DNA of 20,613 nucleotides from an uncultured Verrucomicrobiales bacterium (GCA_937893015.1 CALBJX010000043.1:1-20613); one strand, 5' to 3'; shown: positions 8,242-15,548, numbered from the stretch's first letter. The notes: generated from the sequence alone by a model not told the origin. Numbers and translations: made by a program.

Positions 8242-10392
8242 ATGGCACAGCCCGCTCGTTTTCATTTGCTTTCCGCTTCCGTTCAGCTTTCCCTGCGTGT
8301 CACGGAGCAGGGGAAACTGATGCTGAGCTACTTCGGCGTGCGCCTGGCGGAGGCGGATGAGGCCCTTGTGGCTCCCGCCTGCGAATGGCCGCTGGCGTCT
8401 ACGGATTTCGACTCGCGCGGGTTGTGGGGTAATTACAGCGGGGAGTTTGCCTACCATTTCATCCTGCCCGATGGGACACTCGGCTGGGACCCGCGGGTGG
8501 TGTGCGCCGAACAGGCGGGGGCAGGGGAGTTTTCTGCGGTGCTGGCAGACCCGCGCTATTCCGATTTGGTGCTCACCCTGCGCCTGAGCTTGAGCGCGGA
8601 GGGCGTGCTGACGCTCTCCCCCACGCTGTACAACGGCACGGCGGGGGAGGTGACGATTCTGCGTGCGCTCTCCGCCGCCCTCCCTCTGCGGGCGGAGCAG
8701 GGGTATTACCTGACAAGTTTTCGCGGCGGCTGGTCGGGGGAGAACCTTTTTATGGAGGAAGCCCCCGTCGCCCGCGGTTGTATGGTCTCCTGCGGCAGCA
8801 CTACGGGCGTGAAATGCGCACAGGAGGGCACGCCCGCTTTCGTGCTGGGGCTTGGTGCCCCCGCGCAGGAGGAGCAGGGGAACGTGCTGCTCGGTGCGCT
8901 CGCGTGGAGCGGCAATTACACGCTCTCCTTCAAACACAGCACCTACGGACAGCTCTTCTGCGGCATGGGACACGATTTTTCGCATGCGCCGCACCGCTTG
9001 GGAGCAGGGGAATCGCTCGTGCTGCCCGATGCCTTGCTGGTGTTCTCCGACCGCGGCAAGGGGGAGGCCTCCCGCCGTCTGCACCGCCACCTGCGGGAGC
9101 ATGTCATCCCGCGCGGGCAGGAGACGCGCCGCATCCTGCTCAACAGCTGGGAGGGCGTGCATTTCGATGTGGATGAAGCGACGCTGCACGCCATGATGCA
9201 GCAAAGCGCAGACTTGGGCGCGGAGCTCTTTGTGCTGGATGACGGCTGGTTCGGCAAGCGCAAGGACGACACCTCCTCCCTCGGCGACTGGACCCCCGAT
9301 GCCGACAAGCTGCCGCACGGACTCGCCGAGCTCACGGAGCACGCGCAGCGCGTGGGGATTGACTTCGGCCTGTGGATGGAGCCCGAGATGATTTCTCCTG
9401 TGAGCGAGCTGTACGCCGCACACCCCGAGCTCGCCCAAACCCTGCCCGGCATCACCCCGCGCGAGGAACGGCACCAGCTCGTGCTCGACCTCGCCAACCC
9501 CGCCGCCGACCCGGCGGGGCGTGTGGCGGCCGTGCTCGATACGGCACCCGGCATTTCTTATGTGAAATGGGATTGCAACCGTAAGATGAGCGACACGGGC
9601 TCCGCCTACCTCCCCGCCGACCGCCAAGGCAATCTGTTCTTCGACTCCGTGCGCCGTTACTACGACGGCCTTGCCCGCCTTCGCACGGCGCACCCCGCCG
9701 TCACGCTGCAATGTTGTTCTGCGGGCGGTGGGCGATTGGACCTCGGGGCCGCCGCCTACCACGAGGAATTCTGGCTCTCCGACAACACGGATGCGCATGA
9801 CCGCCTCCGCATGCAATGGGCGGCGAGCCATTTCTTCCCCGCCAACGCCCTCGGTTGCCACGTCACCGCCGTCCCCAACTGCTACACGGGTCGCGAAACT
9901 TCTCTCAAATTCCGCTTTGATGTCGCCCTCATGGGGCGTCTCGGCCTGGAGCTCGACCCGCGCACGCTGACGCCCGCCGACCGCACTGCCCTCCGCGAGC
10001 GCATCGCTCTGGCCAAGCGGCTTCGCCCCATCGTCCAACTCGGGGAGCTCTACCGCCTCGTCTCCCCCTTTGCCGGGCCCGATTGCGCCGTCCTCTACCG
10101 CTACGGCAAACAGGTCCTTGTGCTCGCCTACACGACGGAACGAGCCTACACGGACCAGCAAGTAGCCCTTCCCCTCCGCGGCCTGAATCCGCGCACCCGC
10201 TACCGCCTCGAAGAACTCGCCGCCGATGAGACAGGGAGACACTGTCTCATCCCTGCAGATGTGCCGCTGACAGGCTCCTACCTCCTGCAACGCGGTCTCC
10301 CCCTCCGCTGGACGCGTTCGCACCAATCCTGCGTGGTGCTTCTGACGGAAGTTGGAAACCATACCGAATTCTGCGCGTGTGAAAAAGCTTGA
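8242..10392 (+). CDS. Alpha-galactosidase, glycoside hydrolase family 36
   Basis: A 716-aa GH36 enzyme that hydrolyses terminal alpha-1,6-galactosides such as melibiose and raffinose. The N-terminal third is the beta-sandwich domain. The (beta/alpha)8 catalytic barrel begins near NSWEGVHFDVDE and carries LDDGWFGKR and GLWMEPEM, the nucleophile Asp in YVKWDCNR and the acid/base Asp in WLSDNTDAHDR; a C-terminal beta domain follows. No signal peptide is visible, so it is cytoplasmic. I chose the ATG at 8242; a GTG two codons upstream (8236) is possible. The gene starts 42 nt after rdrB on the same strand, but its high GC and strongly GC3-biased codons differ from rdrA/rdrB. It therefore looks like resident metabolism rather than part of the defence operon. 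The GH36 call is secure. Confidence 0.93.
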   Translation: MAQPARFHLLSASVQLSLRVTEQGKLMLSYFGVRLAEADEALVAPACEWPLASTDFDSRGLWGNYSGEFAYHFILPDGTLGWDPRVVCAEQAGAGEFSAVLADPRYSDLVLTLRLSLSAEGVLTLSPTLYNGTAGEVTILRALSAALPLRAEQGYYLTSFRGGWSGENLFMEEAPVARGCMVSCGSTTGVKCAQEGTPAFVLGLGAPAQEEQGNVLLGALAWSGNYTLSFKHSTYGQLFCGMGHDFSHAPHRLGAGESLVLPDALLVFSDRGKGEASRRLHRHLREHVIPRGQETRRILLNSWEGVHFDVDEATLHAMMQQSADLGAELFVLDDGWFGKRKDDTSSLGDWTPDADKLPHGLAELTEHAQRVGIDFGLWMEPEMISPVSELYAAHPELAQTLPGITPREERHQLVLDLANPAADPAGRVAAVLDTAPGISYVKWDCNRKMSDTGSAYLPADRQGNLFFDSVRRYYDGLARLRTAHPAVTLQCCSAGGGRLDLGAAAYHEEFWLSDNTDAHDRLRMQWAASHFFPANALGCHVTAVPNCYTGRETSLKFRFDVALMGRLGLELDPRTLTPADRTALRERIALAKRLRPIVQLGELYRLVSPFAGPDCAVLYRYGKQVLVLAYTTERAYTDQQVALPLRGLNPRTRYRLEELAADETGRHCLIPADVPLTGSYLLQRGLPLRWTRSHQSCVVLLTEVGNHTEFCACEKA
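10225..10251. repeat. 10-bp inverted repeat inside the alpha-galactosidase gene
   Basis: GATGAGACAG (10225-10234) and CTGTCTCATC (10242-10251) are perfect complements around a 7-nt loop. The hairpin is entirely within coding sequence, about 140 nt before the stop, and has no T-tract. Its purpose is unknown and it may be chance. Confidence 0.5.
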
Positions 10393-10417
10393 CACTGTTG
10401 ACGTTATTTGATACAAT
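10389..10417 (+). promoter_or_regulatory. Near-consensus sigma70 promoter for the AIPR-like gene
   Basis: TTGACA (10389-10394), a 17-nt spacer and TACAAT (10412-10417). The -35 overlaps the stop codon of the alpha-galactosidase gene. Transcription would begin near 10424, leaving a leader of about 165 nt before the ATG at 10590. Confidence 0.75.
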
Positions 10418-10423
10418 AACTGC

Positions 10424-10589
10424 GCTTCCGGATGGGAGCGGATGTGCTCGGATGAGCATGACGCCGTGGGTAACGGCAAGGACAATACAGACAGGTAAGT
10501 CGTAGGTATCACATATTGTTGTACTCTACCCTTGTTCCTTTCTGTTGCGTTTTATCTCACAAAATTAAAACCAATAGAAATATCATAAC
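10424..10589 (+). ncRNA. Structured 5' leader of the AIPR-like gene (candidate cis-regulatory RNA)
   Basis: The leader holds three GGATG boxes exactly 10 nt apart (10430, 10440, 10450). Two hairpins compete for one strand: GAGC 10436-10439 with GCTC 10446-10449, or TGCTC 10445-10449 with GAGCA 10454-10458. A third hairpin, GCCGT 10463-10467 with ACGGC 10473-10477, follows. The last 40 nt before the ATG are AT-rich without a Shine-Dalgarno. I recognise no known riboswitch. A regulatory leader is inference from its length and its mutually exclusive stems. Confidence 0.35.
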
Positions 10590-11984
10590 ATGAAATCCAC
10601 CAATAAGGATATTATTGTTCGGGTGCGCTATGCCGTGCTCGAGAATCAGCAGGAACTCGGAAGCCCCGTTGCAGATTTGCAGCGCATTTGCGGTTATCTC
10701 AATGTGGCCGATTTCTGCAAACTCATGAACGTGGCTGAGAATAAGGTCAACCCCCGAAACGCGCGTAACAACCCCGTCGTGCGACAGATTCGCGAGACTC
10801 TGGAAAAATCCCCCGAACTCTTCTGGATTATGTCCCGCGGTTTGCTGATTTCGACGCGCAACTGTGTGCGTTTGGACCGAGGCCGCGTTCGGTTGAGTTT
10901 CGATGACCTCGAACGAGAAGGTATCATGGATGGCGGTCACAATGCTTTGGCTATTGCCAGTTTCCTGTTGCACAATCTCATGGGCGTGCGCTACCAGGAA
11001 GTCAACGAATGGAAAGACTGCAAAAATTATTGGGCAGAAAACCACTTGGCGATTGAAAAGGCTTTGACCCATGCGTTGAAGGTCGATCATCGCTATGATT
11101 TCCTCGTACCCATTGAAATCGTGGCTCCTTTGAATCAAAGTGTGCTCGGGGTGACGGAAGAAGATATGGCAAGGAGCGAAGATTTTTGCGAATCGCATAT
11201 GCCGGATATCTGTGCGGCGCGTAACACCAATGTGCAGCTCACGGAGACGGCGAAGAGCAACCAGCTCGGTCTCTATGAACTGCTCAAGGAGTATGTGCCT
11301 GATGCTGCGCAAATTGTGTGGAAAGCCGGCGATGGTAAAGGAATCAAGTGCGAAGATGTGGTCGCACTGGCGTGTCTGCCCCTGAGCCAGTTGATCAAAG
11401 AAAACGGATTGGTTTTCAGCGGCGAGTCTGCAACTCTCAGCCCGATCAGCATCTATTCGCAGAAAAGCAAATGCGTGAACTTTTACAAAAAAGTGCTGAT
11501 GGACAAGGCCGTCTCCACAGAGGAACGGAGCAAGTATATTGTTACACACAAAGGTGTGAAATCAGCCTTAACGATGGTGTCTGACATCATGCACTTTTTC
11601 GATCGTCTCTACATCCTGTTCCCGAACATGTACAACAAAGCATCGGGGCGCTTTGGCCGCCTTACCTCCGTGCAGGATGGTAAGAGTAGCCCTGTGCATT
11701 TCAAAACCACTCCGCTGATGTGTAACTACACATATCCGGACGGCTTTATTTATCCGCTCATGTGTGCTCTCACCTCGCTCATGCGTCTCAATCATGAAAC
11801 CGGCACACTGGAGTGGACTCGAAAGCCCTCGGATATTTCGGATGACGAGTTATGCAGTTTCAGCTACCAAGAAACCTATATTGAGGTGATTAAAGCACTC
11901 AATTATGACCCCAACAAGGTCGGCAAGTCCCGCTTGGCCTACAATACTGCGGAGCAGATGTTCCGCTTCTTCCTGAACAGGTAG
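10590..11984 (+). CDS. AIPR-like abortive-infection/phage-resistance protein
   Basis: A 464-aa protein with the landmarks of the AIPR (abortive infection phage resistance, PF10592) and DGQHR-like superfamily. These are NPRNARNN (54-61), then a FWIMSRGLLIS segment (78-88) matching the family's 'p..F...NnGI.i' block, then GIMDGGHNAL (111-120) matching the 'ivNGGQT' / 'DGQHR' signature, and later ARNTNVQLT near residues 211-219. AIPR proteins occur in abortive-infection and restriction contexts; their biochemical activity is not settled. No membrane segment is seen. The gene stands alone with its own promoter, long leader and strong terminator, so it may be a single-gene module. The match rests on short motifs, so it could be a sister family. 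The unusual His in DGGH makes it resemble DGQHR (DndB-type) proteins as well. Confidence 0.6.
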   Translation: MKSTNKDIIVRVRYAVLENQQELGSPVADLQRICGYLNVADFCKLMNVAENKVNPRNARNNPVVRQIRETLEKSPELFWIMSRGLLISTRNCVRLDRGRVRLSFDDLEREGIMDGGHNALAIASFLLHNLMGVRYQEVNEWKDCKNYWAENHLAIEKALTHALKVDHRYDFLVPIEIVAPLNQSVLGVTEEDMARSEDFCESHMPDICAARNTNVQLTETAKSNQLGLYELLKEYVPDAAQIVWKAGDGKGIKCEDVVALACLPLSQLIKENGLVFSGESATLSPISIYSQKSKCVNFYKKVLMDKAVSTEERSKYIVTHKGVKSALTMVSDIMHFFDRLYILFPNMYNKASGRFGRLTSVQDGKSSPVHFKTTPLMCNYTYPDGFIYPLMCALTSLMRLNHETGTLEWTRKPSDISDDELCSFSYQETYIEVIKALNYDPNKVGKSRLAYNTAEQMFRFFLNR

Positions 11985-12038
11985 GCCTCAGCATAGAGCT
12001 CTTCCGCGGCATGCTCGCGGTCGATTTAACCCTCTCTC

Positions 12039-12068
12039 CGAGCGCAGTGTTCCCACTGCGCTCGTTTT
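12039..12068 (+). terminator. Rho-independent terminator of the AIPR-like gene
   Basis: An 11-bp perfect GC-rich stem (CGAGCGCAGTG at 12039-12049 with CACTGCGCTCG at 12054-12064), TTCC loop, followed by TTTT. It lies 55 nt after the stop codon. Confidence 0.85.
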
Positions 12069-12188
12069 GTGCTCCCCCTCCCGACCATGTAGAGGAGCAG
12101 GAAAAATGTGAATAGAATCAATCCGTTCTCCGGCAGATGCCGTTTGCCAAAGGGAGAGAATCGAGAATCCACGCGGGTAGTGCTGCGC

Positions 12189-12343
12189 GGTGTCTATACG
12201 CCATGGGGCGAGAGCTTGCGCGGGTGGGGGGATGCGAGGTGTATATACACCATGGGGTGAGAGTTTGTGCGGGTGGGATGTAGGGTGTATATACACCGCT
12301 GGAGTGAGAGTTGGCGGGTGGTGACGCATGGCGTCTATACGCC
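12189..12343. repeat. Four tandem palindromic repeats, 46-49 bp period
   Basis: Four copies of a 14-bp palindrome start at 12189, 12238, 12284 and 12330. The two central copies are perfect (GGTGTATATACACC); the outer two are GGTGTCTATACGCC and GGCGTCTATACGCC. The linkers between them are also related, with the pattern ATGGGG-GAGAGTT-GCGGGTGG. A weaker palindrome, GGTGCATATATACC, occurs at 12816-12829. The array is non-coding. It resembles binding sites or a tandemly amplified intergenic repeat rather than a CRISPR, since the linkers are not unique. It fills most of the gap between the AIPR terminator and the next open frame. Confidence 0.8.
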
Positions 12344-12355
12344 GCGAGTTGAGGA

Positions 12356-12695
12356 ATGGCGGAGTGGGGTAGGCCTGATTTTCACTTAGTGGATGCAGAA
12401 ACAGCCATCATTGCCTACAATCTCGACATCCCCTTCACCGCGGAGGAAATGAACCACTACATCCGCACCCACCACACAGAAAATCCCGACTTCGCCAAGA
12501 AAATTTCGTCCTCTCTCCCCTGTCTCGGCGTAGCTTTAGCGTAGACGGATCCTCCCCTCCATTCCCTTCGACCCCAAAACCGCCTACACCCGCCTCTGCG
12601 ATACCCTCCTTTCCCAACTCGACACTTACCGCAGCCAAGCTGGGAATGAGGGCGTTTTATCTAGAATATCCTCCTTTTCCGTTCCCATGGCCTAA
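12356..12695 (+). pseudogene. Probable gene remnant with a frame break
   Basis: Two stretches in different frames read like one decayed protein with the GC-rich codon use of the core genes. The first (12356-12544) carries a segment DAETAIIAYNLDIPFTAEEM and continues to DFAKKISS. After a junction around 12520-12550, containing TAG codons in both frames, the second reads IPFDPKTAYTRLCDTLLSQ and ends at a TAA at 12693-12695. I do not recognise the family. The first part alone could be a 62-aa protein, but its low-quality tail argues against it. The evidence is compositional only. Confidence 0.35.
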
Positions 12696-12869
12696 AGGAA
12701 GCGTGACGGGAGTGTACCTCTTTTTCTATGGTTGGCACAAGCCTGAGACCTGCTCCTTAAACGCCACTGCCTTTTATGCAACTGCCGTTTATGATACCGA
12801 TGAATACTGATTTGTGGTGCATATATACCCTCATAAAGAAGGCTGTGGAGGAGGCATATTTTGTTGAGG

Positions 12870-13535
12870 TCAATTTCCCTCTACTGGTTGTGATGATGTT
12901 GTTCTAGATGCTGCTGCAACTTCTGCATTGGTTATTTCCGTGATTTTAAATCTTTGTGCATCTGATTCAATCTTGTTCTCTATGAGTGAACACAGTTTTC
13001 GGACTTTCCAATATAGCCAAAAAGCAGGGGTGTAAAATGCAAGAGTGAATAATCCCAACAACTGGTCACAACCTATAGATAAGGTCAATATAGCGCCGCT
13101 TGCATGAATAATACATGGAACCCATACTTTTTCAGGAAGAATACTAATTTGGGAATCTAAATAGTACCTTTGATCGTGAACTTTGTTAAGTAATAGTTGC
13201 TTGGCGTTTGGGTTTTTGATGAAAGTATATATGGAATCAAATTCCTTTTCGATTTTCTCCAGCTTTCTCTTGCTTGGTTTGCAGGCAATTCTCAAGCAAG
13301 CGTTAGCGAAGGACGCAAAGATTAAGGCTGCAACTGCCGCTTTTGTTAGATAGGTGCCGAGACTCTTCCAGCTTTTCCCTACATCAATTGAATCGCAGAT
13401 TTCTAGCGAAGCTATTGGTGTATGGTAGAGTACATACCCTGTAAGCAATCCACCTATTCCAAGTATGACAATTGTTAATAAATATAATCCTTTGGGAAAA
13501 CTTATTTCGTCTTCTTTGTTTGCCTTGGCACTCAT
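12870..13535 (-). CDS. Four-helix membrane protein of unknown function, partner of the PLD-like gene
   Basis: A 221-aa protein from the ATG at 13535 (an in-frame ATG at 13580 would add 15 residues and overlap the upstream gene by 25 nt). Hydrophobic segments lie at about residues 16-37, 62-82, 137-155 and 157-177. A Lys/Glu-rich helix (KPSKRKLEKIEKEF) sits between the second and third, probably in the cytoplasm, and a soluble tail follows. I recognise no family. It follows the PLD-like gene in the same operon, 20 nt after its stop (overlapping if the longer start is used), so the two products probably act together. In defence systems such a pairing often means a cytosolic sensor with a membrane effector; that is inference. 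The gene is clearly AT-rich compared with its neighbours, suggesting transfer. Confidence 0.7.
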   Translation of the reverse strand: MSAKANKEDEISFPKGLYLLTIVILGIGGLLTGYVLYHTPIASLEICDSIDVGKSWKSLGTYLTKAAVAALIFASFANACLRIACKPSKRKLEKIEKEFDSIYTFIKNPNAKQLLLNKVHDQRYYLDSQISILPEKVWVPCIIHASGAILTLSIGCDQLLGLFTLAFYTPAFWLYWKVRKLCSLIENKIESDAQRFKITEITNAEVAAASRTTSSQPVEGN

Positions 13536-13555
13536 AGAGCGTTTGTTTTGGAAAT

Positions 13556-14134
13556 TCAGAGTGCTTGTGCGTTTCCCCATTCTTGCATGAAATACTCTTT
13601 CAAAGAATTTGCAACATTAAGGGTACTCATGTGATCGTGCGTCATTACATCCCGTGAAACCTTTGGGCAAACTATAGCGTTTTTCTTTTGAGCGTCTCGT
13701 TCTTGTCTGTACCGTATTCCATCGATAATAAGAAAATGTTCGTGTTGGGATGCCGATAATAATTTTCTGATGCAACCTTTTTGCATCAGAAATTGGCTAG
13801 TCTCCGAATCCTGCGGATCCGCTTGCGTAATGATATGAATGTTTACTCCTTTTACAAATGCAAGGAAGAAATGAAACAGAAGAGGTTGATAAATGATTTC
13901 ACTAAGCTTCTCACAAAAGAGATAGATATCCTTTTCTGCGGAAAGAATTAGTTCGCCAATCACAGCGCGCGCGTAGTCTGCCCCGTGATTCTCAATAAGT
14001 TCTGTATTGTTATTGATTATTCTCATCGCAACAGAAGCTCGATATCTTTCTATTTCGTCTTCCGTAGGCCTTTTTTGCTGCTCTGAAAAATCAGTGTTTG
14101 TTGTTTCAGATTTGGGAAAATTGCTCTCCGACAT
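13556..14134 (-). CDS. PLD-like (degenerate HKD) protein, first gene of a two-gene cassette
   Basis: A 192-aa protein from the ATG at 14134; an ATG at 14215 would add a 27-residue extension of unclear worth. After a polar N-terminus come alternating helices and strands (AEKDIYLFCEKLSEI; GVNIHIITQADP) and then HEHFLIIDGIRYRQERD. That segment has the phospholipase D spacing H-x-K-x4-D with the Lys replaced by His (H-x-H-x4-D, His131 and Asp138 in this numbering). The C-terminal SLKEYFMQEWGNA matches the usual ending of small PLD-fold proteins. It probably binds nucleic acid or a ligand rather than acting as a standard nuclease, or has an altered active site. AT-rich, co-directional with the membrane protein gene. 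The fold call is moderate; the function is unknown. Confidence 0.55.
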   Translation of the reverse strand: MSESNFPKSETTNTDFSEQQKRPTEDEIERYRASVAMRIINNNTELIENHGADYARAVIGELILSAEKDIYLFCEKLSEIIYQPLLFHFFLAFVKGVNIHIITQADPQDSETSQFLMQKGCIRKLLSASQHEHFLIIDGIRYRQERDAQKKNAIVCPKVSRDVMTHDHMSTLNVANSLKEYFMQEWGNAQAL

Positions 14135-14215
14135 GGAAATATGAAAAGTTGATTGTTCCGGTGTGGACAATGGAATATAGATGCGGATATCGCAGAAGCG
14201 GGGATGTTGATTCAT

Positions 14216-14568
14216 GCAAGCGTGAGCCGGGTAGTTAGTAGCTCGCTGCTACTTTAGCCGAAATAGCTCACAAAGTCCATCCCAAATGGCGGTATATTAC
14301 AGGATTCCGCTAACAGTCATGTTAGCCGGACCTCTCAATCGCATTCTAACTGCCACGCCTCGCTTGGCTGCCTCTATCTGTCAGTCTTGTCGGGGCGCTT
14401 CGGCAGATGTCATACCACAGTGGAAAATGGTGCACTTTTGCACCATGCCGAGCTGATCGAGAGAGGAGGCTTTCATAACGAGAAGGATTATATGCAAACT
14501 TTTCTAAAAAATCCATATGAGTTATGTGTATTATACTAACAAAATCTTTAAAGGCGTTTGCTCCTAGC
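14216..14568. other. Intergenic region without a supported gene
   Basis: This stretch holds no open frame that looks coding. A perfect 8-bp hairpin (ATGGTGCA 14427-14434 with TGCACCAT 14439-14446) is followed by TTTT on the minus strand and may be a weak terminator for the Vsr gene about 120 nt upstream. A TAATAT box on the minus strand (14299-14294) could be the -10 of the PLD-like operon, but no good -35 accompanies it. Confidence 0.4.
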
Positions 14569-14949
14569 CTAGTCTGCATCCGAGGCAATGAGGGTGATGT
14601 CAGGGAGGGGTAGGTAGTCAGCGGTGGGGCTGGCTGCTTCCCTTGGTGGGAGGTTGGGGATGGTGTGGGTGGCGAGGATGGACTTTATCTCGCATTCCCT
14701 GATGGTGAGGATGGTGTAGCCGAGGGATTGGAGTGCGGCGGTGTTGCGGGTGTCTCGCTCTTTGTTGGCGGTGAGTTTGGCTTGCCAGAAGTCGCGGCGC
14801 GTGGAGGGCAGGGCAGCGTGCTTGCAGTTTTCGTGCTGGTGCCAGAAACAGCCGTTGATGAAGATGGCGATTTTGTATTTCGGTAGCACGATGTCGGGTG
14901 TGCCGCCGCTTTCGCTTTGTCGTGACAAGGCGGGCGTATGCTTGTCCAT
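14569..14949 (-). CDS. vsr: Vsr-type very short patch repair endonuclease with an internal deletion
   Basis: A 126-aa Vsr-family protein, which normally nicks at T:G mismatches left by deaminated 5-methylcytosine. It begins like a Vsr (MDKHTPA) but by residue 16 has already reached TPDIVLPKYK. The segment between, normally about 40 residues holding the first helix and the family's N-terminal acidic residue, is missing. The rest is well kept: Asp19 (equivalent to the catalytic Asp of E. coli Vsr), GCFWHQH (33-39), Cys42, FWQAKL, and the REC cysteine (Cys86). The ATG overlaps the upstream stop as TAATG, so it is translationally coupled to the HpaII-like fragment. It is probably inactive. Vsr genes usually accompany C5-methyltransferase restriction systems. 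Confidence 0.75.
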   Translation of the reverse strand: MDKHTPALSRQSESGGTPDIVLPKYKIAIFINGCFWHQHENCKHAALPSTRRDFWQAKLTANKERDTRNTAALQSLGYTILTIRECEIKSILATHTIPNLPPREAASPTADYLPLPDITLIASDAD

Positions 14950-15473
14950 TAGCCCTCGGCGTAGGAATAGCGGATTTGCAGGGGGAGATTGAACACGATG
15001 CGTCCATCCTCCAGCAGATGAAGTTCGCCGCAGTCGTAACGTGAAGTGGATGGGTGCTCGAAATAGGTGTGATGGTATAGATACTCGCGCAGCAATGTGC
15101 GTTCGTGGGGATGAAAGGTGTGTTCTCCGATGCAGAAATGCGGGGGAATGGTGATGTCTCCAAGCCATGCTTTGTGCGGAGTCATGCCGAGGGCGAGGGC
15201 TTCAAGGAAACGCTGGATTTTGAGTTGGTATCGCGTGCCGAGGCGTAGCGGGTTGGCTGCGGTCAATTCTTTTCCTAGATCATCCGTCTTACAGGTGCAG
15301 CCATGGTGAAGAACGAGAAGCAACATCTCCGCGAGGACGGCGGGCATGATTTCGTCCACATTGAGCAGATTCTCCTTGAACGGCTGTGGAACATCAAGCC
15401 GGACAGTTTTATCGCACCTCACTTCGTAGGTGAAAATCGTCTGCGGGGAAGCAGGGAGGAGAAGAGTAGACAT
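14949..15473 (-). pseudogene. HpaII-type restriction endonuclease, C-terminal half only
   Basis: The 174 residues resemble the C-terminal half of the R.HpaII family (CCGG-cutting enzymes of about 350 aa). STLL-LPAS-TIFTYEV at residues 2-18 corresponds to the family block just after the catalytic Lys; then come NPLRLGTRYQLKIQRFLEA, LGMTPHKAW and the hallmark ending YFEHPSTSRYDCGELH ... NLPLQIRY. The N-terminal ~180 residues, which carry the PD-(D/E)XK metal ligands, are absent and not found upstream. The remaining ATG (15473) falls at the deletion edge, behind a good promoter (15496-15524), so a truncated protein may still be made. Vsr overlaps the stop. No cognate C5 methyltransferase is in the window. 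The family call rests on recognised motifs. Confidence 0.65.
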
Positions 15474-15495
15474 AAAGAGGGCAGTGGCTCGGTGT

Positions 15496-15524
15496 GGTAT
15501 ACCGGACGCCTGCCCGCCTGTCAA
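15496..15524 (-). promoter_or_regulatory. Sigma70-type promoter upstream of the HpaII-like fragment
   Basis: On the minus strand: TTGACA (15524-15519), 17-nt spacer, TATACC (15501-15496). Transcription would start near 15489, giving a ~16-nt leader before the ATG at 15473. Confidence 0.6.
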
Positions 15525-15548
15525 CAGCAATGACTGCTGATGTTGGGT

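Noticed and set aside
10424..10480. A known riboswitch, tRNA-like element or hammerhead ribozyme in the AIPR leader.
   Set aside because: The hairpins are real but the conserved cores of those classes (for example the hammerhead CUGAUGA...GAAA) are absent.
7426..10512. A 1028-codon open frame on the minus strand opposite the end of rdrB and the alpha-galactosidase gene.
   Set aside because: It is a mirror of high-GC coding sequence on the other strand: it shows no recognisable domain, is rich in Arg, Ala, Gly and His as antisense frames are, and both genes opposite it have clear catalytic motifs.
12189..12343. A CRISPR-like array.
   Set aside because: The repeat is only 14 bp, the intervening segments are similar to each other rather than unique, and no cas gene is in the window.
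14492..14539. A 15-codon plus-strand open frame preceded by AGAAGGA, resembling a leader peptide.
   Set aside because: No plus-strand gene follows for it to control; the next plus-strand gene starts about 1.4 kb away. Probably chance in an AT-rich stretch.
14949..15168. An upstream extension of the Vsr frame to 15168 (199 aa).
   Set aside because: The extension overlaps the HpaII-like coding sequence, has a nonsense Arg/Ser/His-rich composition, and the TAATG overlap at 14949 with MDKHTPA is a typical Vsr start.
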